Shown: positions 16,735-25,416, numbered from the stretch's first letter. The stretch is DNA of 64,000 bases from Aliitabrizicola sp041905595 (GCA_041905595.1 JAYRKT010000005.1:1-64000), one strand, 5' to 3'. The notes: generated by a model not told the origin, from the sequence alone. Program-made: numbers and translations.

Positions 16735-17433
16735 ATGGACAGGGTAGCACTCATCACTGCAGGCGGCAGCGGCATCGGCGCAGCGGCGGCTCGGCGGCTG
16801 GCGCAGGATGGCTGCAAGGTTGCGATCCTGTCCTCCTCGGGCAAGGGCGAGGCGCTGGCCAATGCGCTCGGTGGCCTCGGCGTGACCGGCTCGAACCAGT
16901 CGCAGGCCGATATCGACCGCGTCGTGCAGGCCACGCTCGACCGGTGGGGGCGCATCGACGTGCTGGTGAACTCCGCCGGCCACGGTCCCCGCGCGCCGAT
17001 TGCCGAGATCACCGACGAGCAGTGGCTGCAGGGCTTCGAGGTCTATTTCCTGTCTGCGGTCCGCCCGATCCGCGCGGTGACGCCCGCGATGCGCGCGCAG
17101 GGCTCTGGCGCCATCGTCAACATCTCGTCCTATAACGCCTTCGAACCCGAGGCAGGATTCCCGACCTCGGCCGTCGCCCGCTCGGGCCTCGCCGCCTTCG
17201 TCAAGGTCTATGCCGACACCTTTGCCCGCGAGGGCATCCGCATCAACAACGTGCTGCCCGGCTTCACCGACAGCTTCCCCGAAAAGGAAGAAATCCGCGC
17301 TCGCATCCCGATGGGCCGCTACGCCACCACGGCCGAGATCGCCGCCGCCGTCTCGTTCCTCGCCTCGCCCGAGGCGAGCTACATCACCGGCCAGAACCTC
17401 AAGGTCGATGGCGGGCTCGCCCGCTCGGTGTGA
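16735..17433 (+). CDS. SDR-family protein with altered catalytic residues
   Basis: The 232-residue product keeps the SDR fold: TAGGSGIG (8-15), VLVNSAGHG, IVNISS (128-132), RINNVLPG, and the C-terminal YITGQNLKVDGG. The catalytic pair is changed. At the position of YxxxK there is S145-AVA-R149, and the first glycine of TGxxxGxG is Ala9. The aligned segment FPTSAVARSGLAAF seems conserved in a subgroup, so this may be a distinct branch and not decay. Function unknown; it may bind nucleotide without classical reduction. It is divergent from the P1 peptidase and has a good Shine-Dalgarno (GGGAGGA). Confidence 0.75.
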   Translation: MDRVALITAGGSGIGAAAARRLAQDGCKVAILSSSGKGEALANALGGLGVTGSNQSQADIDRVVQATLDRWGRIDVLVNSAGHGPRAPIAEITDEQWLQGFEVYFLSAVRPIRAVTPAMRAQGSGAIVNISSYNAFEPEAGFPTSAVARSGLAAFVKVYADTFAREGIRINNVLPGFTDSFPEKEEIRARIPMGRYATTAEIAAAVSFLASPEASYITGQNLKVDGGLARSV

Positions 17434-17438
17434 TCTCG

Positions 17439-17460
17439 TGACGGTTTAATCGAACCGTCA
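17439..17460. other. Inverted repeat between the SDR gene and the phytase-like gene
   Basis: The 8-bp arms TGACGGTT and AACCGTCA are separated by 6 nt, 5 bp after the SDR stop. No T-run follows, so it is a poor intrinsic terminator. Its right arm overlaps the proposed Pho box. It may be an operator. Confidence 0.4.
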
Positions 17461-17472
17461 TTGAACTGTCGT
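17455..17472 (+). promoter_or_regulatory. Possible Pho box before the phytase-like gene
   Basis: CCGTCATTGAACTGTCGT has the 7-4-7 layout of the PhoB site (two CTGTCAT-like repeats). Each repeat has one mismatch to CTGTCAT/CTGTCAY. It lies 58 bp before the start of an exported phytase-like protein, which makes phosphate control plausible but unproven. Confidence 0.5.
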
Positions 17473-17481
17473 CCCCAGGTC

Positions 17482-17509
17482 ATGTCCCGCCGCCATCTGG
17501 GCGGGACAT
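17482..17509. other. Perfect 10-bp hairpin in the 5' leader of the phytase-like gene
   Basis: The arms ATGTCCCGCC and GGCGGGACAT are separated by 8 nt, and the hairpin ends 21 bp before the ATG. There is no T-run. It could shield or stabilise the leader, or be a protein-binding dyad. Confidence 0.55.
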
Positions 17510-17530
17510 ATCACAGAACGGGGACCGTCC

Positions 17531-19702
17531 ATGATCGCCAAGCTTGCCGGCCTGACTTCGCTTCTCGCCCTGACCGCGGCCCTGCCCGCGCTCGCCGAGG
17601 CGAACTTCAACCGCATTGCCAGCTTTGCAACGCCGCTCAACATGGCTGCGGGCCAGGAGTCCGCGCACGCGACCAGCGCCGAGATCATCACCGCTTCCCC
17701 CGACGGCATGACGCTGGTCTATACCGACAGTCCGCTTGGTGTGATCGGCCTCGTCGACATCACCGACCCGGCCAAACCGAAACCACTCGGCAATGTCGAG
17801 ATGGGCGGCGAACCCACGACGGCGCATTTCATCGGCAACCGGGTCTTCGCCGCCGTCAACACCTCGGAAAGCTATGCCAAGCCTTCGGGCAAGCTGGTCA
17901 CCGTCGATCCCGCGACCCGCAAGATCCTTGCCGAATGCGATCTTGGCGGCCAGCCCGACTCGGTCGCCGCGGCGCCGGACGGCAGCTTTCTGGCCATTGC
18001 CATCGAGAACGAGCGCGACGAGGACCTGAACGATGGCGACTTGCCGCAAATGCCGGCGGGCTATCTGGTGAAACTGCCGGTCAGGGACGGCGTTGCCGAC
18101 TGCGCGGCGTTGCAGAAGATAGACGTGACTGGCCTTGCCGAGATCGCGCCGGAAGACCCCGAGCCGGAATTCGTCGATATCAATGCCAAGGGCGAGATTG
18201 CCCTGACCCTGCAGGAGAACAACCACATCGTCGTGGTCGGCAGCGACGGCAAGGTACTACATCATTTCTCGGCCGGTTCAGTCGATCTTGCTGGGATCGA
18301 CACCAAGAAGAACGGCCGGCTTGACTTCTCATCCAAGCGGGACGGCGCCTTGCGCGAGCCCGACGGCGTGAAATGGATCGACGACGACCATTTCGCCATC
18401 GCCAACGAAGGCGACTACAAGGGCGGCTCGCGCGGCTGGACCATCATGAACAAGGACGGCACGGTCGTCTGGGAGTCCGGCGCCTCGCTGGAGCGCGCCA
18501 TCGCCGCGATCGGCCATTACCCCGAGCACCGCTCGAAGTCGAAAGGCGTCGAGATCGAGTCGGTCGAAATCGCCACGTTCAACGGGGTGCCGATGGCATT
18601 CCTCGCCTCGGAACGCGGTTCGGTCATCGCAGTCTACGACATCTCTGACCTGAAAAACCCGGTGCTGAAGCAGATTGTGCCGTCGGGCATCAGCCCCGAG
18701 GGTCTGGTGGCGATTCCGTTGCGCGGCCTTCTGGCCTCGGCGAACGAGGTTGACCTTCGTGAGGATGGCGGCGCCTCGGCGCATGTGATGGTGTATCAGC
18801 TGCAGGACGCCCCGGCCGCCTATCCGATGCTGACCTCGGCCGGCAGCGATCCGCTGATCGGCTGGGGCGCGCTGTCGGGGCTGACGGCCGACCCGGTCAA
18901 ACCCGGTCTCCTCTACGCGGTTTCGGATTCTGTCTATGCGGCCGCGCCCACGATCTACTCGATCGACACCACCGCCAAGCCCGCGCGGATCATCGCCGCG
19001 ACGCTTGTCACCCGTGGCGGCGACGCGGCGCAGAAGCTTGATCTGGAGGGCATCGCCGCCGATGGGGAAGGCGGCTTCTGGCTCGTTTCCGAAGGGCGCA
19101 GCGACAAGCTGGTTCCCCATGCGATCTACCATGTCGACGCCGAAGGTGCGATCGATACAGAGGTCGCGCTGCCGCCAGCGCTTCTGGCCGGCGAGACGCG
19201 CTATGGCTTCGAGGGGATCACCCTGATCGACGGCAAGCTCTGGATGGCCGTCCAGCGCGAATGGGCCGACGACCCGAACGGGCAGGTGAAGCTCGTCTCT
19301 TATGATCCGGAGACCGAGACCTGGGGCGCGGTCCGCTATCCGCTCGACAAGGCGCCCGAAGGCGGCTGGATCGGCCTGTCCGAGATGGTGCGTCACGGTG
19401 ACTACGTCTATTTCATCGAGCGTGACAACCAGGTCGCAGAGAAGGCGGCAGTCAAGCAGATCACGCGCGTCCCGGTCAGCCAGATGGTTCCGAGCGAGCT
19501 GGGCAACGGCCTGCCGGTCGTCACCAAGGAGAAGGTCCGCGACCTTCTGCCCGACCTTGCCGCGCAAAACGGCTACATCGCAGAAAAGGTCGAAGGCCTG
19601 ACGTTCGACACCGAAGGCAATGCCTGGCTCGTGACCGACAATGACGGCGTCGACGGCAGTTCGGGTGAGACCCTCCTTTGGACGGTCGGCAAGATCGACT
19701 GA
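17531..19702 (+). CDS. Exported phytase-like esterase with N-terminal beta-propeller-type domain
   Basis: The 723-residue product has a clean signal peptide (residues 1-22, ending LPALA), so it is periplasmic or secreted. Residues ~25-410 resemble the WD/YVTN-like choice-of-anchor I domain (VGLVDITDPAKP, PDGVKWIDDDHFAIANEGDY). Residues ~430-720 match the esterase-like activity of phytase domain (PF13449), with YAVSDS, LDLEGIA, WLVSEG, YGFEGIT and VEGLTFDTEGNAWLVTDNDG. Acidic residues in these blades are the likely Ca2+/phosphate site. A possible Pho box and a strong leader hairpin precede it, and an intrinsic terminator follows. It probably releases phosphate from organic phosphoesters; the exact substrate is unknown. 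Confidence 0.82.
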   Translation: MIAKLAGLTSLLALTAALPALAEANFNRIASFATPLNMAAGQESAHATSAEIITASPDGMTLVYTDSPLGVIGLVDITDPAKPKPLGNVEMGGEPTTAHFIGNRVFAAVNTSESYAKPSGKLVTVDPATRKILAECDLGGQPDSVAAAPDGSFLAIAIENERDEDLNDGDLPQMPAGYLVKLPVRDGVADCAALQKIDVTGLAEIAPEDPEPEFVDINAKGEIALTLQENNHIVVVGSDGKVLHHFSAGSVDLAGIDTKKNGRLDFSSKRDGALREPDGVKWIDDDHFAIANEGDYKGGSRGWTIMNKDGTVVWESGASLERAIAAIGHYPEHRSKSKGVEIESVEIATFNGVPMAFLASERGSVIAVYDISDLKNPVLKQIVPSGISPEGLVAIPLRGLLASANEVDLREDGGASAHVMVYQLQDAPAAYPMLTSAGSDPLIGWGALSGLTADPVKPGLLYAVSDSVYAAAPTIYSIDTTAKPARIIAATLVTRGGDAAQKLDLEGIAADGEGGFWLVSEGRSDKLVPHAIYHVDAEGAIDTEVALPPALLAGETRYGFEGITLIDGKLWMAVQREWADDPNGQVKLVSYDPETETWGAVRYPLDKAPEGGWIGLSEMVRHGDYVYFIERDNQVAEKAAVKQITRVPVSQMVPSELGNGLPVVTKEKVRDLLPDLAAQNGYIAEKVEGLTFDTEGNAWLVTDNDGVDGSSGETLLWTVGKID

Positions 19703-19733
19703 TCCCCGCCGCATCGTTTCTGCCACAGATCAC

Positions 19734-19762
19734 CCCCCGGAACGCGGTTTCCGGGGGCTTTT
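19734..19762 (+). terminator. Intrinsic terminator after the phytase-like gene
   Basis: Arms CCCCCGGAA and TTCCGGGGG, 6-nt loop, followed by CTTTT; 31 bp after the stop. Confidence 0.8.
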
Positions 19763-19853
19763 CCGTGGCCGTGGGCACGAAACACTTGACCTTCCACGCC
19801 ACCATGCCAGATGTCTCGGCCCGCCCTTCCACGAATCCTGAAACGGTCCCCAA

Positions 19854-20678
19854 GTGCCGCAGATCCTTCGCCGCTTCCTTATCCTCGCAGTCCTCGCCGT
19901 TCTTTCCGCCTGTGCGCCGAAGGGCCCGCCGGTCACGATGCAGGCCGTCAACCCGATGTATGACGGTTTCCAGGACGGCGAATACTTCATCCCGGCGGTT
20001 CCCAAGGAATACCTCATCACCCACAACCTTCGCACGGAAGTGGACTATTTCGGACCCGAGGCGCCGGGCACCATCGTGGTCGATGTCTATTCCCGCAGGC
20101 TCTACTATGTCCTCGATGGCGGCCGCGCCGTGCGCTACGGCATCGCCGTCGGACGCGAGGGGCTGTCCTTCAAGGGCAGCGGCACCATCCAGCGCAAGGC
20201 GGAATGGCCGTCATGGCAGCCAACCCGCAACATGGTCCGCACCCGTCCCGATCTGTATGCTCCCTATGCCGCAGGCCTGCCCGGGGGAATCGACAACCCG
20301 CTTGGGGCACGGGCGCTCTATCTGTACCGGGGCGGCCGCGACACCATGTTCCGCATCCATGGCACCATCGACCCGGCCTCGATCGGGCGGGCGACCTCGG
20401 CCGGCTGCATCCGCCTGTTCAACCAGGACATCATCGACCTCTACAACCGCGTCGACATCGGCACGCCGGTTCACGTTCGGACACTGGACGAGTCGCGCGC
20501 GCTGGAAGGGATCTGGATCGACGACGAGTTTGGGCGCATCGTGCAGGTGCCGGAAGGCATGACCGAGGAAGAGGCGCTGGCCCACGTCGCCGAGCGCAAG
20601 TCCAAACTTGAACTCGGGGTCAATGCGAGGATGACCGAGGCGAACAACCCGCCGCCGTCGAGCCCGACAAACGGCTGA
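19854..20678 (+). CDS. L,D-transpeptidase (YkuD) lipoprotein
   Basis: The 274-residue product starts at GTG and has a lipoprotein signal (hydrophobic residues 5-18, then LSAC with Cys20), so it should be anchored in the membrane facing the periplasm. The YkuD domain covers about residues 72-210. It has the catalytic HG at 169-170 (FRIHGTID) and SAGCIRL with the nucleophile Cys185. Members make 3-3 peptidoglycan cross-links or attach lipoproteins to peptidoglycan. The N-terminal segment with NPMYDGFQDGEYFIP is typical of the alphaproteobacterial branch. Confidence 0.92.
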   Translation: MPQILRRFLILAVLAVLSACAPKGPPVTMQAVNPMYDGFQDGEYFIPAVPKEYLITHNLRTEVDYFGPEAPGTIVVDVYSRRLYYVLDGGRAVRYGIAVGREGLSFKGSGTIQRKAEWPSWQPTRNMVRTRPDLYAPYAAGLPGGIDNPLGARALYLYRGGRDTMFRIHGTIDPASIGRATSAGCIRLFNQDIIDLYNRVDIGTPVHVRTLDESRALEGIWIDDEFGRIVQVPEGMTEEEALAHVAERKSKLELGVNARMTEANNPPPSSPTNG

Positions 20679-20685
20679 ACGCGAC

Positions 20686-20717
20686 AAGGCCCGGGGCCAG
20701 CCCGGGCCTTCGATTTT
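20686..20717. terminator. Intrinsic terminator between the L,D-transpeptidase and cupin genes
   Basis: Arms AAGGCCCGGG and CCCGGGCCTT (10 bp, perfect), loop GCCAG, followed by CGATTTT on the plus strand. It lies between two convergent genes and could serve both. Confidence 0.8.
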
Positions 20718-20723
20718 CCGGCG

Positions 20724-21068
20724 TCAGGTGCGGATCACATAGTCCTTCAGCGTGGTTTCGACGACCTCCCATACGCCCTTGAAGCCCGGGCGGATGACAT
20801 AGCTGTCGCCGGCCCGAAGCGTTACCGGTGCCTTGCCGTCCTCGTGCAGGATCGAGACGCCTTCAAGGATATGGACATATTCCCATTCCTCGTAGGTCAC
20901 GCGCCAGGCGCCGATGGTCGATTGCCAGAGGCCGCAATAAAGACCATCCCGATCCTCGAGGTTCCAGGTTGTGTGGACAGGGTCACCCTTGACGACTTTT
21001 GTAGCGTCAGGACGGGCGGTTTCGGACGGGATCGTGTTGCGGTCCAGGCGGACGAGCGTATCGGACAT
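20724..21068 (-). CDS. Cupin-domain protein (DUF861 type)
   Basis: The 114-residue product is a single cupin of the (S)-ureidoglycine aminohydrolase-like group, seen in CGLWQSTIGAWRVTYEEWEYVHILEG and LRAGDSYVIRPGFKGVWEV. The fold suits a small metal-dependent or sugar/amino-acid-binding role; no substrate can be named. I chose the ATG at 21068 (MSDTLVRLD), which has a GGAGA ribosome site upstream. Confidence 0.82.
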   Translation of the reverse strand: MSDTLVRLDRNTIPSETARPDATKVVKGDPVHTTWNLEDRDGLYCGLWQSTIGAWRVTYEEWEYVHILEGVSILHEDGKAPVTLRAGDSYVIRPGFKGVWEVVETTLKDYVIRT

Positions 21069-21271
21069 GGAGTTCTCCTTGTTCTGGCGCGCCGTTTCTA
21101 GCCCGGTGCTGCGCCGCAGGGAACCGGGGCATGACCTCGTTGCTGCCATTCGGCCGTGAAACGTAACGGCCTCTCGCGGGCAAGCCGATGCAAGCCAAGT
21201 GCAATCGGCATAGCCTACGCATCCGCAGCACGATAAGAGTGAAGCGGCCCACCGACTGACGGAACTGCGAA

Positions 21272-22108
21272 ATGAGTGCCTCCGCCCCGACCAGCCGCCG
21301 CCTTTCGCCGCCCGACATCCTGGGCCGCAAAGGCGGGGATCCGATTGTCTGCCTGACCTCCTATACCACGCCGATGGCCCGGATCTCGGACCCGCATTGC
21401 GACGTGCTTCTGGTGGGCGACAGCCTTGGCATGGTGATCCACGGTCTGCCTTCGACGCTTGGCGTGACGCTCGAGATGATGATCCTTCACGGTCGCGCCG
21501 TGGTGCGCGGTTCGGAGAGATCGCTGGTCGTCATCGACATGCCCTTCGGCAGTTACGAGGAAAGCCCGGAGCAGGCCTTCCGCAACGCCGCCCGGATCAT
21601 GGTGGAAACAGGCGCCGGCGCGGTGAAACTGGAAGGCGGGCTGCACATGGCCGAGACCATCGGCTTTCTGACGGCGCGCGGGATTCCGGTGATGGCGCAT
21701 GTCGGCCTGACTCCGCAGGCGGTCAACGTCTTTGGCGGCTACAAGGTCCAGGGCCGCGCCGAGGATGCCGCCCGCGTCCGCGCCGATGCCGAGGCGGTCA
21801 GCCGCGCGGGTGCCTTCTCCGTCGTGCTGGAAAAGGTGCCACATTCGCTTGCCAGCCGCATCACATCCGAAATCGCGATTCCGACCGTCGGCATCGGCGC
21901 CTCGCCCGATTGCGACGGGCAGGTTCTCGTGGTCGACGACATGCTGGGCCTCTTCACCGACTTTCGGCCGAAGTTCGTGCGTCGCTACGCCGAGCTTGGC
22001 CTGACGGCAGGCGAAGCGGTTGCCGCTTATGCCGCCGATGTCCGGGCCCGGCGGTTCCCCGGCAAGGAACACGTTTTCTCCGACGAGATGCCGGAGCCGA
22101 AGAAATGA
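21272..22108 (+). CDS. panB: 3-methyl-2-oxobutanoate hydroxymethyltransferase
   Basis: PanB adds a hydroxymethyl group from methylene-tetrahydrofolate to 2-oxoisovalerate to make ketopantoate, an early step of pantothenate/CoA synthesis. The 278-residue product has the family blocks CLTSYTTPMARI, VLLVGDSLGMV, GAVKLEGG, PVMAHVGLTPQ, and GIGASPDCDGQVLVVDDMLG. Its stop overlaps the panC ATG (ATGA). Confidence 0.97.
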   Translation: MSASAPTSRRLSPPDILGRKGGDPIVCLTSYTTPMARISDPHCDVLLVGDSLGMVIHGLPSTLGVTLEMMILHGRAVVRGSERSLVVIDMPFGSYEESPEQAFRNAARIMVETGAGAVKLEGGLHMAETIGFLTARGIPVMAHVGLTPQAVNVFGGYKVQGRAEDAARVRADAEAVSRAGAFSVVLEKVPHSLASRITSEIAIPTVGIGASPDCDGQVLVVDDMLGLFTDFRPKFVRRYAELGLTAGEAVAAYAADVRARRFPGKEHVFSDEMPEPKK

Positions 22109-22947
22109 GGCCCGTGATCCTGCGGACGGTGGCCGAGTTGCGCCGCCTCGTGCGAAGCTGGAAGGCAGAAGGCGCGAAGGTCGGTGTGGTGCCGACGATG
22201 GGCGCATTGCATGATGGCCATCTGAGCCTTGTTCGCGCCGCGCAGCGGGATTGTGCCAGGGTGATCGTGACGATCTTCGTCAACCCCAAGCAGTTCAACA
22301 ATGCCGACGACCTGGCGAAATATCCGCGAACTGAAGCTGCCGACGCTGCTCTGCTGGCGCCTTTGGGCGTGGATGCAATCTTTGCTCCCCTGCCCGAAGA
22401 GGTCTACCCGGACGGCTTTGCCACGACCGTCTCGGTCGGCGGGATCAGCAGCCGTCTGGAAGGGCTGCACCGGCCCGGCCATTTCGACGGCGTTGCGACG
22501 GTGGTGACCAAGCTTTTCGGCATGACGCTCGCCGACCGCGCTTATTTCGGCGAGAAAGACTGGCAGCAGCTGCAGGTCGTCCGCCGTCTGGTGACCGATC
22601 TCAATCTGCCGGTCGAGATCGTCGGCTGTCCGACGATTCGCGAGGCTGACGGACTCGCCCGATCCTCGCGCAACGTGCGCCTGTCACCAGAGGCGCGCGC
22701 AATCGCTTCCGCCCTGCCGCGCGAGATGGCGAAAGCGGCACAGGCGATGCGTGCCGGTGCGCCGGTCCACGCCTCGCTCGACGCGGCCAAGGCGGCCTTG
22801 CTGGCGGCCGGGTTTGACGAGGTCGAATACATCGACCTCTGCGATGCCGAGACGCTTCTGTGGATCGATGAACTTGACGGGCCGGGCCGGCTTCTGGCCG
22901 CCACCTGGGTCGGCGGCGTGCGGCTGATCGACAACATCGCGGTCTGA
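22105..22947 (+). CDS. panC: Pantoate--beta-alanine ligase
   Basis: PanC condenses pantoate and beta-alanine with ATP. The 280-residue product has VPTMGALHDGHLSLV (HxGH nucleotidyl-transfer motif), FVNPKQFNNADDLAKYPR, EGLHRPGHFDGVATVVTKLF, FGEKDWQQL, and the KMSKS-like region RSSRNVRLSPEAR. It is translationally coupled to panB. A GAGGATATTT repeat follows the stop. Confidence 0.97.
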   Translation: MRPVILRTVAELRRLVRSWKAEGAKVGVVPTMGALHDGHLSLVRAAQRDCARVIVTIFVNPKQFNNADDLAKYPRTEAADAALLAPLGVDAIFAPLPEEVYPDGFATTVSVGGISSRLEGLHRPGHFDGVATVVTKLFGMTLADRAYFGEKDWQQLQVVRRLVTDLNLPVEIVGCPTIREADGLARSSRNVRLSPEARAIASALPREMAKAAQAMRAGAPVHASLDAAKAALLAAGFDEVEYIDLCDAETLLWIDELDGPGRLLAATWVGGVRLIDNIAV

Positions 22948-22980
22948 CGCCCGAATTCCTTTGTGAAAATCAGGAAGAAA

Positions 22981-23045
22981 GGGGGCTTTCCGCCCCCTCG
23001 CCCCTGCGGGGCTCACCCCCGAGGATATTTGGGCAAAAGAGACAT
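22981..23045 (+). repeat. GAGGATATTT intergenic repeat, copy 1
   Basis: Two GC hairpins (GGGGGC-TTTCC-GCCCCC at 22981-22997 and GCCCC-TGC-GGGGC at 23000-23012) are followed by CCCCCGAGGATATTTGGGCA and AAAGAGACAT. The last 23 nt differ from copy 2 (28265-28287) at one base. It lies between the convergent ends of panC and the M20 deacylase, where it may also end transcription. Confidence 0.75.
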
Positions 23046-23051
23046 CAAGGA

Positions 23052-24326
23052 TCAGGGGCCGAGCAGGTCGTCGAGCACCAGCGCCATTACGCGGGCGGAA
23101 TCGAGCATGTCCCGAACCCCCACCCATTCGTCGGGCTGGTGCGCGAGGTGCAGAAGGCCGGGACCATAGGCGATGCAGTTGTGCAGACGGCCGATGCGGT
23201 CGATGTGCTTCTGGTCATAGGTGCCGGGCGAGACGACATATTCTGCCTCGCGCGCCAGCACCCGCTCGATGGCTGCTGCGGTGGACCGCACCACGGGCGC
23301 GTCGCGGTCGGCCATGACCGGATGGACCTCGAAGAGGTCGCGGATCTCGTACTGGAAACTGGGGCGCTCGGCCTTCACGCGGTCGAGCAGGGCGACGAGT
23401 TCACCCTTCACCTGCGTGAGGTCCTCTTCGATGAGGAAGCGGCGGTCGAGGATGATCCGGCAGCGGTCGGCGACGCAAGGCGCGGGCAGGCCGGTATAGC
23501 CGGGCTCCGGCTCGGGCTCGCCGCCGTGTATGGAGTTGATGTTCAACGTCGAGGCGCGGGCGCCTTCGGGCACCACGGGCATTGCCGTGTGGCGCGTGGC
23601 GAGCAGGGGATAAAGCTGCGTCTCGATCTGGTGCAGCACCGCGCCCATGTGGCGGATCGCAGAGTCGCCGAGGAAGGGCATCGAGCCATGGGCGATGCGC
23701 CCCTTGGTTTCGACCTCGGCCCACCAGACGCCGCGATGGCCGAGGCAGATGCGGTCCTTGTGCAGCGGCTCGGGGATGATGACGTGTTGCACCACGTCGG
23801 GCGAGAAGCGGCCCTGCTGGGCGAGGTAGGCCACGCCGCCATAGCCTCCAGACTCCTCGTCGGCAGTCGCGCTGATCTCGATGTCGCCGCGGAAGTCTGG
23901 ACGCGCGGCGATGAAGGCTTCGGCGGCGATGATGCTGGATGCGAGGCCGCCCTTCATGTCGCAGGCGCCACGGCCGTAGATGCGGTCTCCGTCCAGCTCC
24001 CCGCCGAAAGGGTCGCGGGTCCAGCCATGACCGACCTCGACCACGTCATGGTGGCTGTTGAAATGCACGCAGTCGCCCGGGGCCGACCCTTCCAGCCGGG
24101 CGATGAGGTTCCAGCGCGGATGCGCGTCGCTGTCGCCGGGCGCGCCTTCGGCCCGGATGAATTCGACCTGGAAGCCATGCATCATCAGCCGCGCCGCGAG
24201 GTAGTCGCAGATCTGGCGGTAATTCAGTCCCGGCGGGTTCAGCGTCGGGATGCGGATCAGGTCCTGCGTCAGCCGGATCAGATCCTCGCGCCGCCGGTCG
24301 ATCTCGGAGATAAGCGTGTCGGTCAT
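23052..24326 (-). CDS. M20-family deacylase (ArgE/DapE-like)
   Basis: The 424-residue product is a two-zinc M20 amidohydrolase. It has HFNSHHDVVEVG and GRGACDMKGGLA (metal ligands), ATADEESGGYGG (the catalytic Glu), and a dimerisation insert in the middle. It matches the ArgE/DapE deacylase group, which removes acyl groups from amino acids. dapE proper is elsewhere (54720-55874), so this is probably an acetylornithine-, acetylglutamate- or other acyl-amino-acid deacylase. I chose the ATG at 24326 (MTDTLISEID); longer upstream frame is not protein-like. Confidence 0.85.
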   Translation of the reverse strand: MTDTLISEIDRRREDLIRLTQDLIRIPTLNPPGLNYRQICDYLAARLMMHGFQVEFIRAEGAPGDSDAHPRWNLIARLEGSAPGDCVHFNSHHDVVEVGHGWTRDPFGGELDGDRIYGRGACDMKGGLASSIIAAEAFIAARPDFRGDIEISATADEESGGYGGVAYLAQQGRFSPDVVQHVIIPEPLHKDRICLGHRGVWWAEVETKGRIAHGSMPFLGDSAIRHMGAVLHQIETQLYPLLATRHTAMPVVPEGARASTLNINSIHGGEPEPEPGYTGLPAPCVADRCRIILDRRFLIEEDLTQVKGELVALLDRVKAERPSFQYEIRDLFEVHPVMADRDAPVVRSTAAAIERVLAREAEYVVSPGTYDQKHIDRIGRLHNCIAYGPGLLHLAHQPDEWVGVRDMLDSARVMALVLDDLLGP

Positions 24327-24428
24327 GGCGGAAGCTTGCCCTGCGACCAAGGCTCCGGCAACCGCTTTCCGGGGTGACGCTGCCGCCGCGATTTGCCAGA
24401 GTGCGGGCTGAGGGGTTCGGGGGCGCGG

Positions 24429-24695
24429 ATGATCGGGTTCATCAGGCTGGTGGTGTTCGGCTTTGTTGCCCTGTCGGTCGTCTACTTGCTTGTGTCGGCC
24501 TATTCTCGGTCCGTGGAGCGCGAGCGGCTCGAGAAGGAATGGGATGCGGGCGGTGTGGATCAGGACCGTGACACCTATATTTCGGAGGGGTTGAAGCGGT
24601 ATCAGCACGGGCTAAGGCGCAAGCTGATCGCGCTCGTCTATGTTATCCCGGCGGTGGTGATCGCGATCATCGTCTATGTCGTGAACCATCAATGA
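24429..24695 (+). CDS. Small membrane protein, two helices (88 aa)
   Basis: The product has an N-terminal hydrophobic helix (MIGFIRLVVFGFVALSVVYLL), a charged middle (ERERLEKEWDAGG then DRDTYISEGLKRYQHGLRRK), and a C-terminal helix (LIALVYVIPAVVIAIIVYVV). I do not recognise a function. It is divergent from the M20 deacylase and 13 bp before a DUF1523 gene, so the two probably form one unit. Confidence 0.75.
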   Translation: MIGFIRLVVFGFVALSVVYLLVSAYSRSVERERLEKEWDAGGVDQDRDTYISEGLKRYQHGLRRKLIALVYVIPAVVIAIIVYVVNHQ

Positions 24696-24708
24696 AGGAG
24701 AGCGGACC

Positions 24709-25377
24709 ATGTGGAGCGCGCTGAAATGGACCGTGGGCATCATCCTTCTGGTGATCGTCGCGCTGTTCCTGCACTACACCCTGCCGCAGCGCGACGTGGT
24801 CCGGATCACCAACACCTACAACCGCCTGACCACGGTCGGCGAGAACGCCGTCTTCTATGCCACACCCGATGTGGGAACGGCGGAATCGTCCACGACGCGC
24901 GATATCCGGTTCATCGAGGCGGTGCGGCCGAACGGCAAGGTGATCGTCTACCGCAACGAGGATACCGGCTGGATCTGGCCTCCCTTCTTCAAATACGACA
25001 GCTCGAACCTGCAGGCGAAGGCGTCCGACATGAAGTCGACCGCCGAGGCGCCGAAATGGGTGGCGATCACCAAATATGGCTGGCGGATCGCCTGGCTGTC
25101 GATCTATCCGAACGCGATCAGCCTGCGCCCGGTCGAGGGGCCGGACGTCACCTTCTTCCCCTGGCTCAACATCACGATCATCGTGGTGCTGGTGCTGCTG
25201 GTGCTGATCATCCGGCGGATGTGGCTGCAGTTCTGGGAACGGATGGTCGATCCGGCGGTGAAATCGGTTGGCGAAACGCTGGATGACCTTGATGCCAGCG
25301 CCGATGCGGCGCGGCTCAGAGCGCGGACCCGGTGGGGACGCTTCTGGGCCTGGGTGCGAAGCCTGTTCCGCTGGTAG
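24709..25377 (+). CDS. DUF1523 membrane protein
   Basis: The 222-residue product matches the DUF1523 family. It has one N-terminal helix (5-25), a periplasmic middle with HYTLPQRDVVRI, RFIEAVRPNGKV and GWIWPPFFKYDSSNLQAKA, and a second helix (~151-167, TIIVVLVLLVLII) followed by a basic tail. The role is unknown. An AAGGAG ribosome site lies before the ATG. Confidence 0.85.
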   Translation: MWSALKWTVGIILLVIVALFLHYTLPQRDVVRITNTYNRLTTVGENAVFYATPDVGTAESSTTRDIRFIEAVRPNGKVIVYRNEDTGWIWPPFFKYDSSNLQAKASDMKSTAEAPKWVAITKYGWRIAWLSIYPNAISLRPVEGPDVTFFPWLNITIIVVLVLLVLIIRRMWLQFWERMVDPAVKSVGETLDDLDASADAARLRARTRWGRFWAWVRSLFRW

Positions 25378-25416
25378 GGGATGCAGCGGCCGGGTGCCCC
25401 GGCCACGCCGCAGGCC

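Noticed and set aside
18329..19726. A 465-codon open frame antisense to the phytase-like gene
   Set aside because: Same reason: an Arg/Asp/Gly-rich shadow of a clearly real exported protein.
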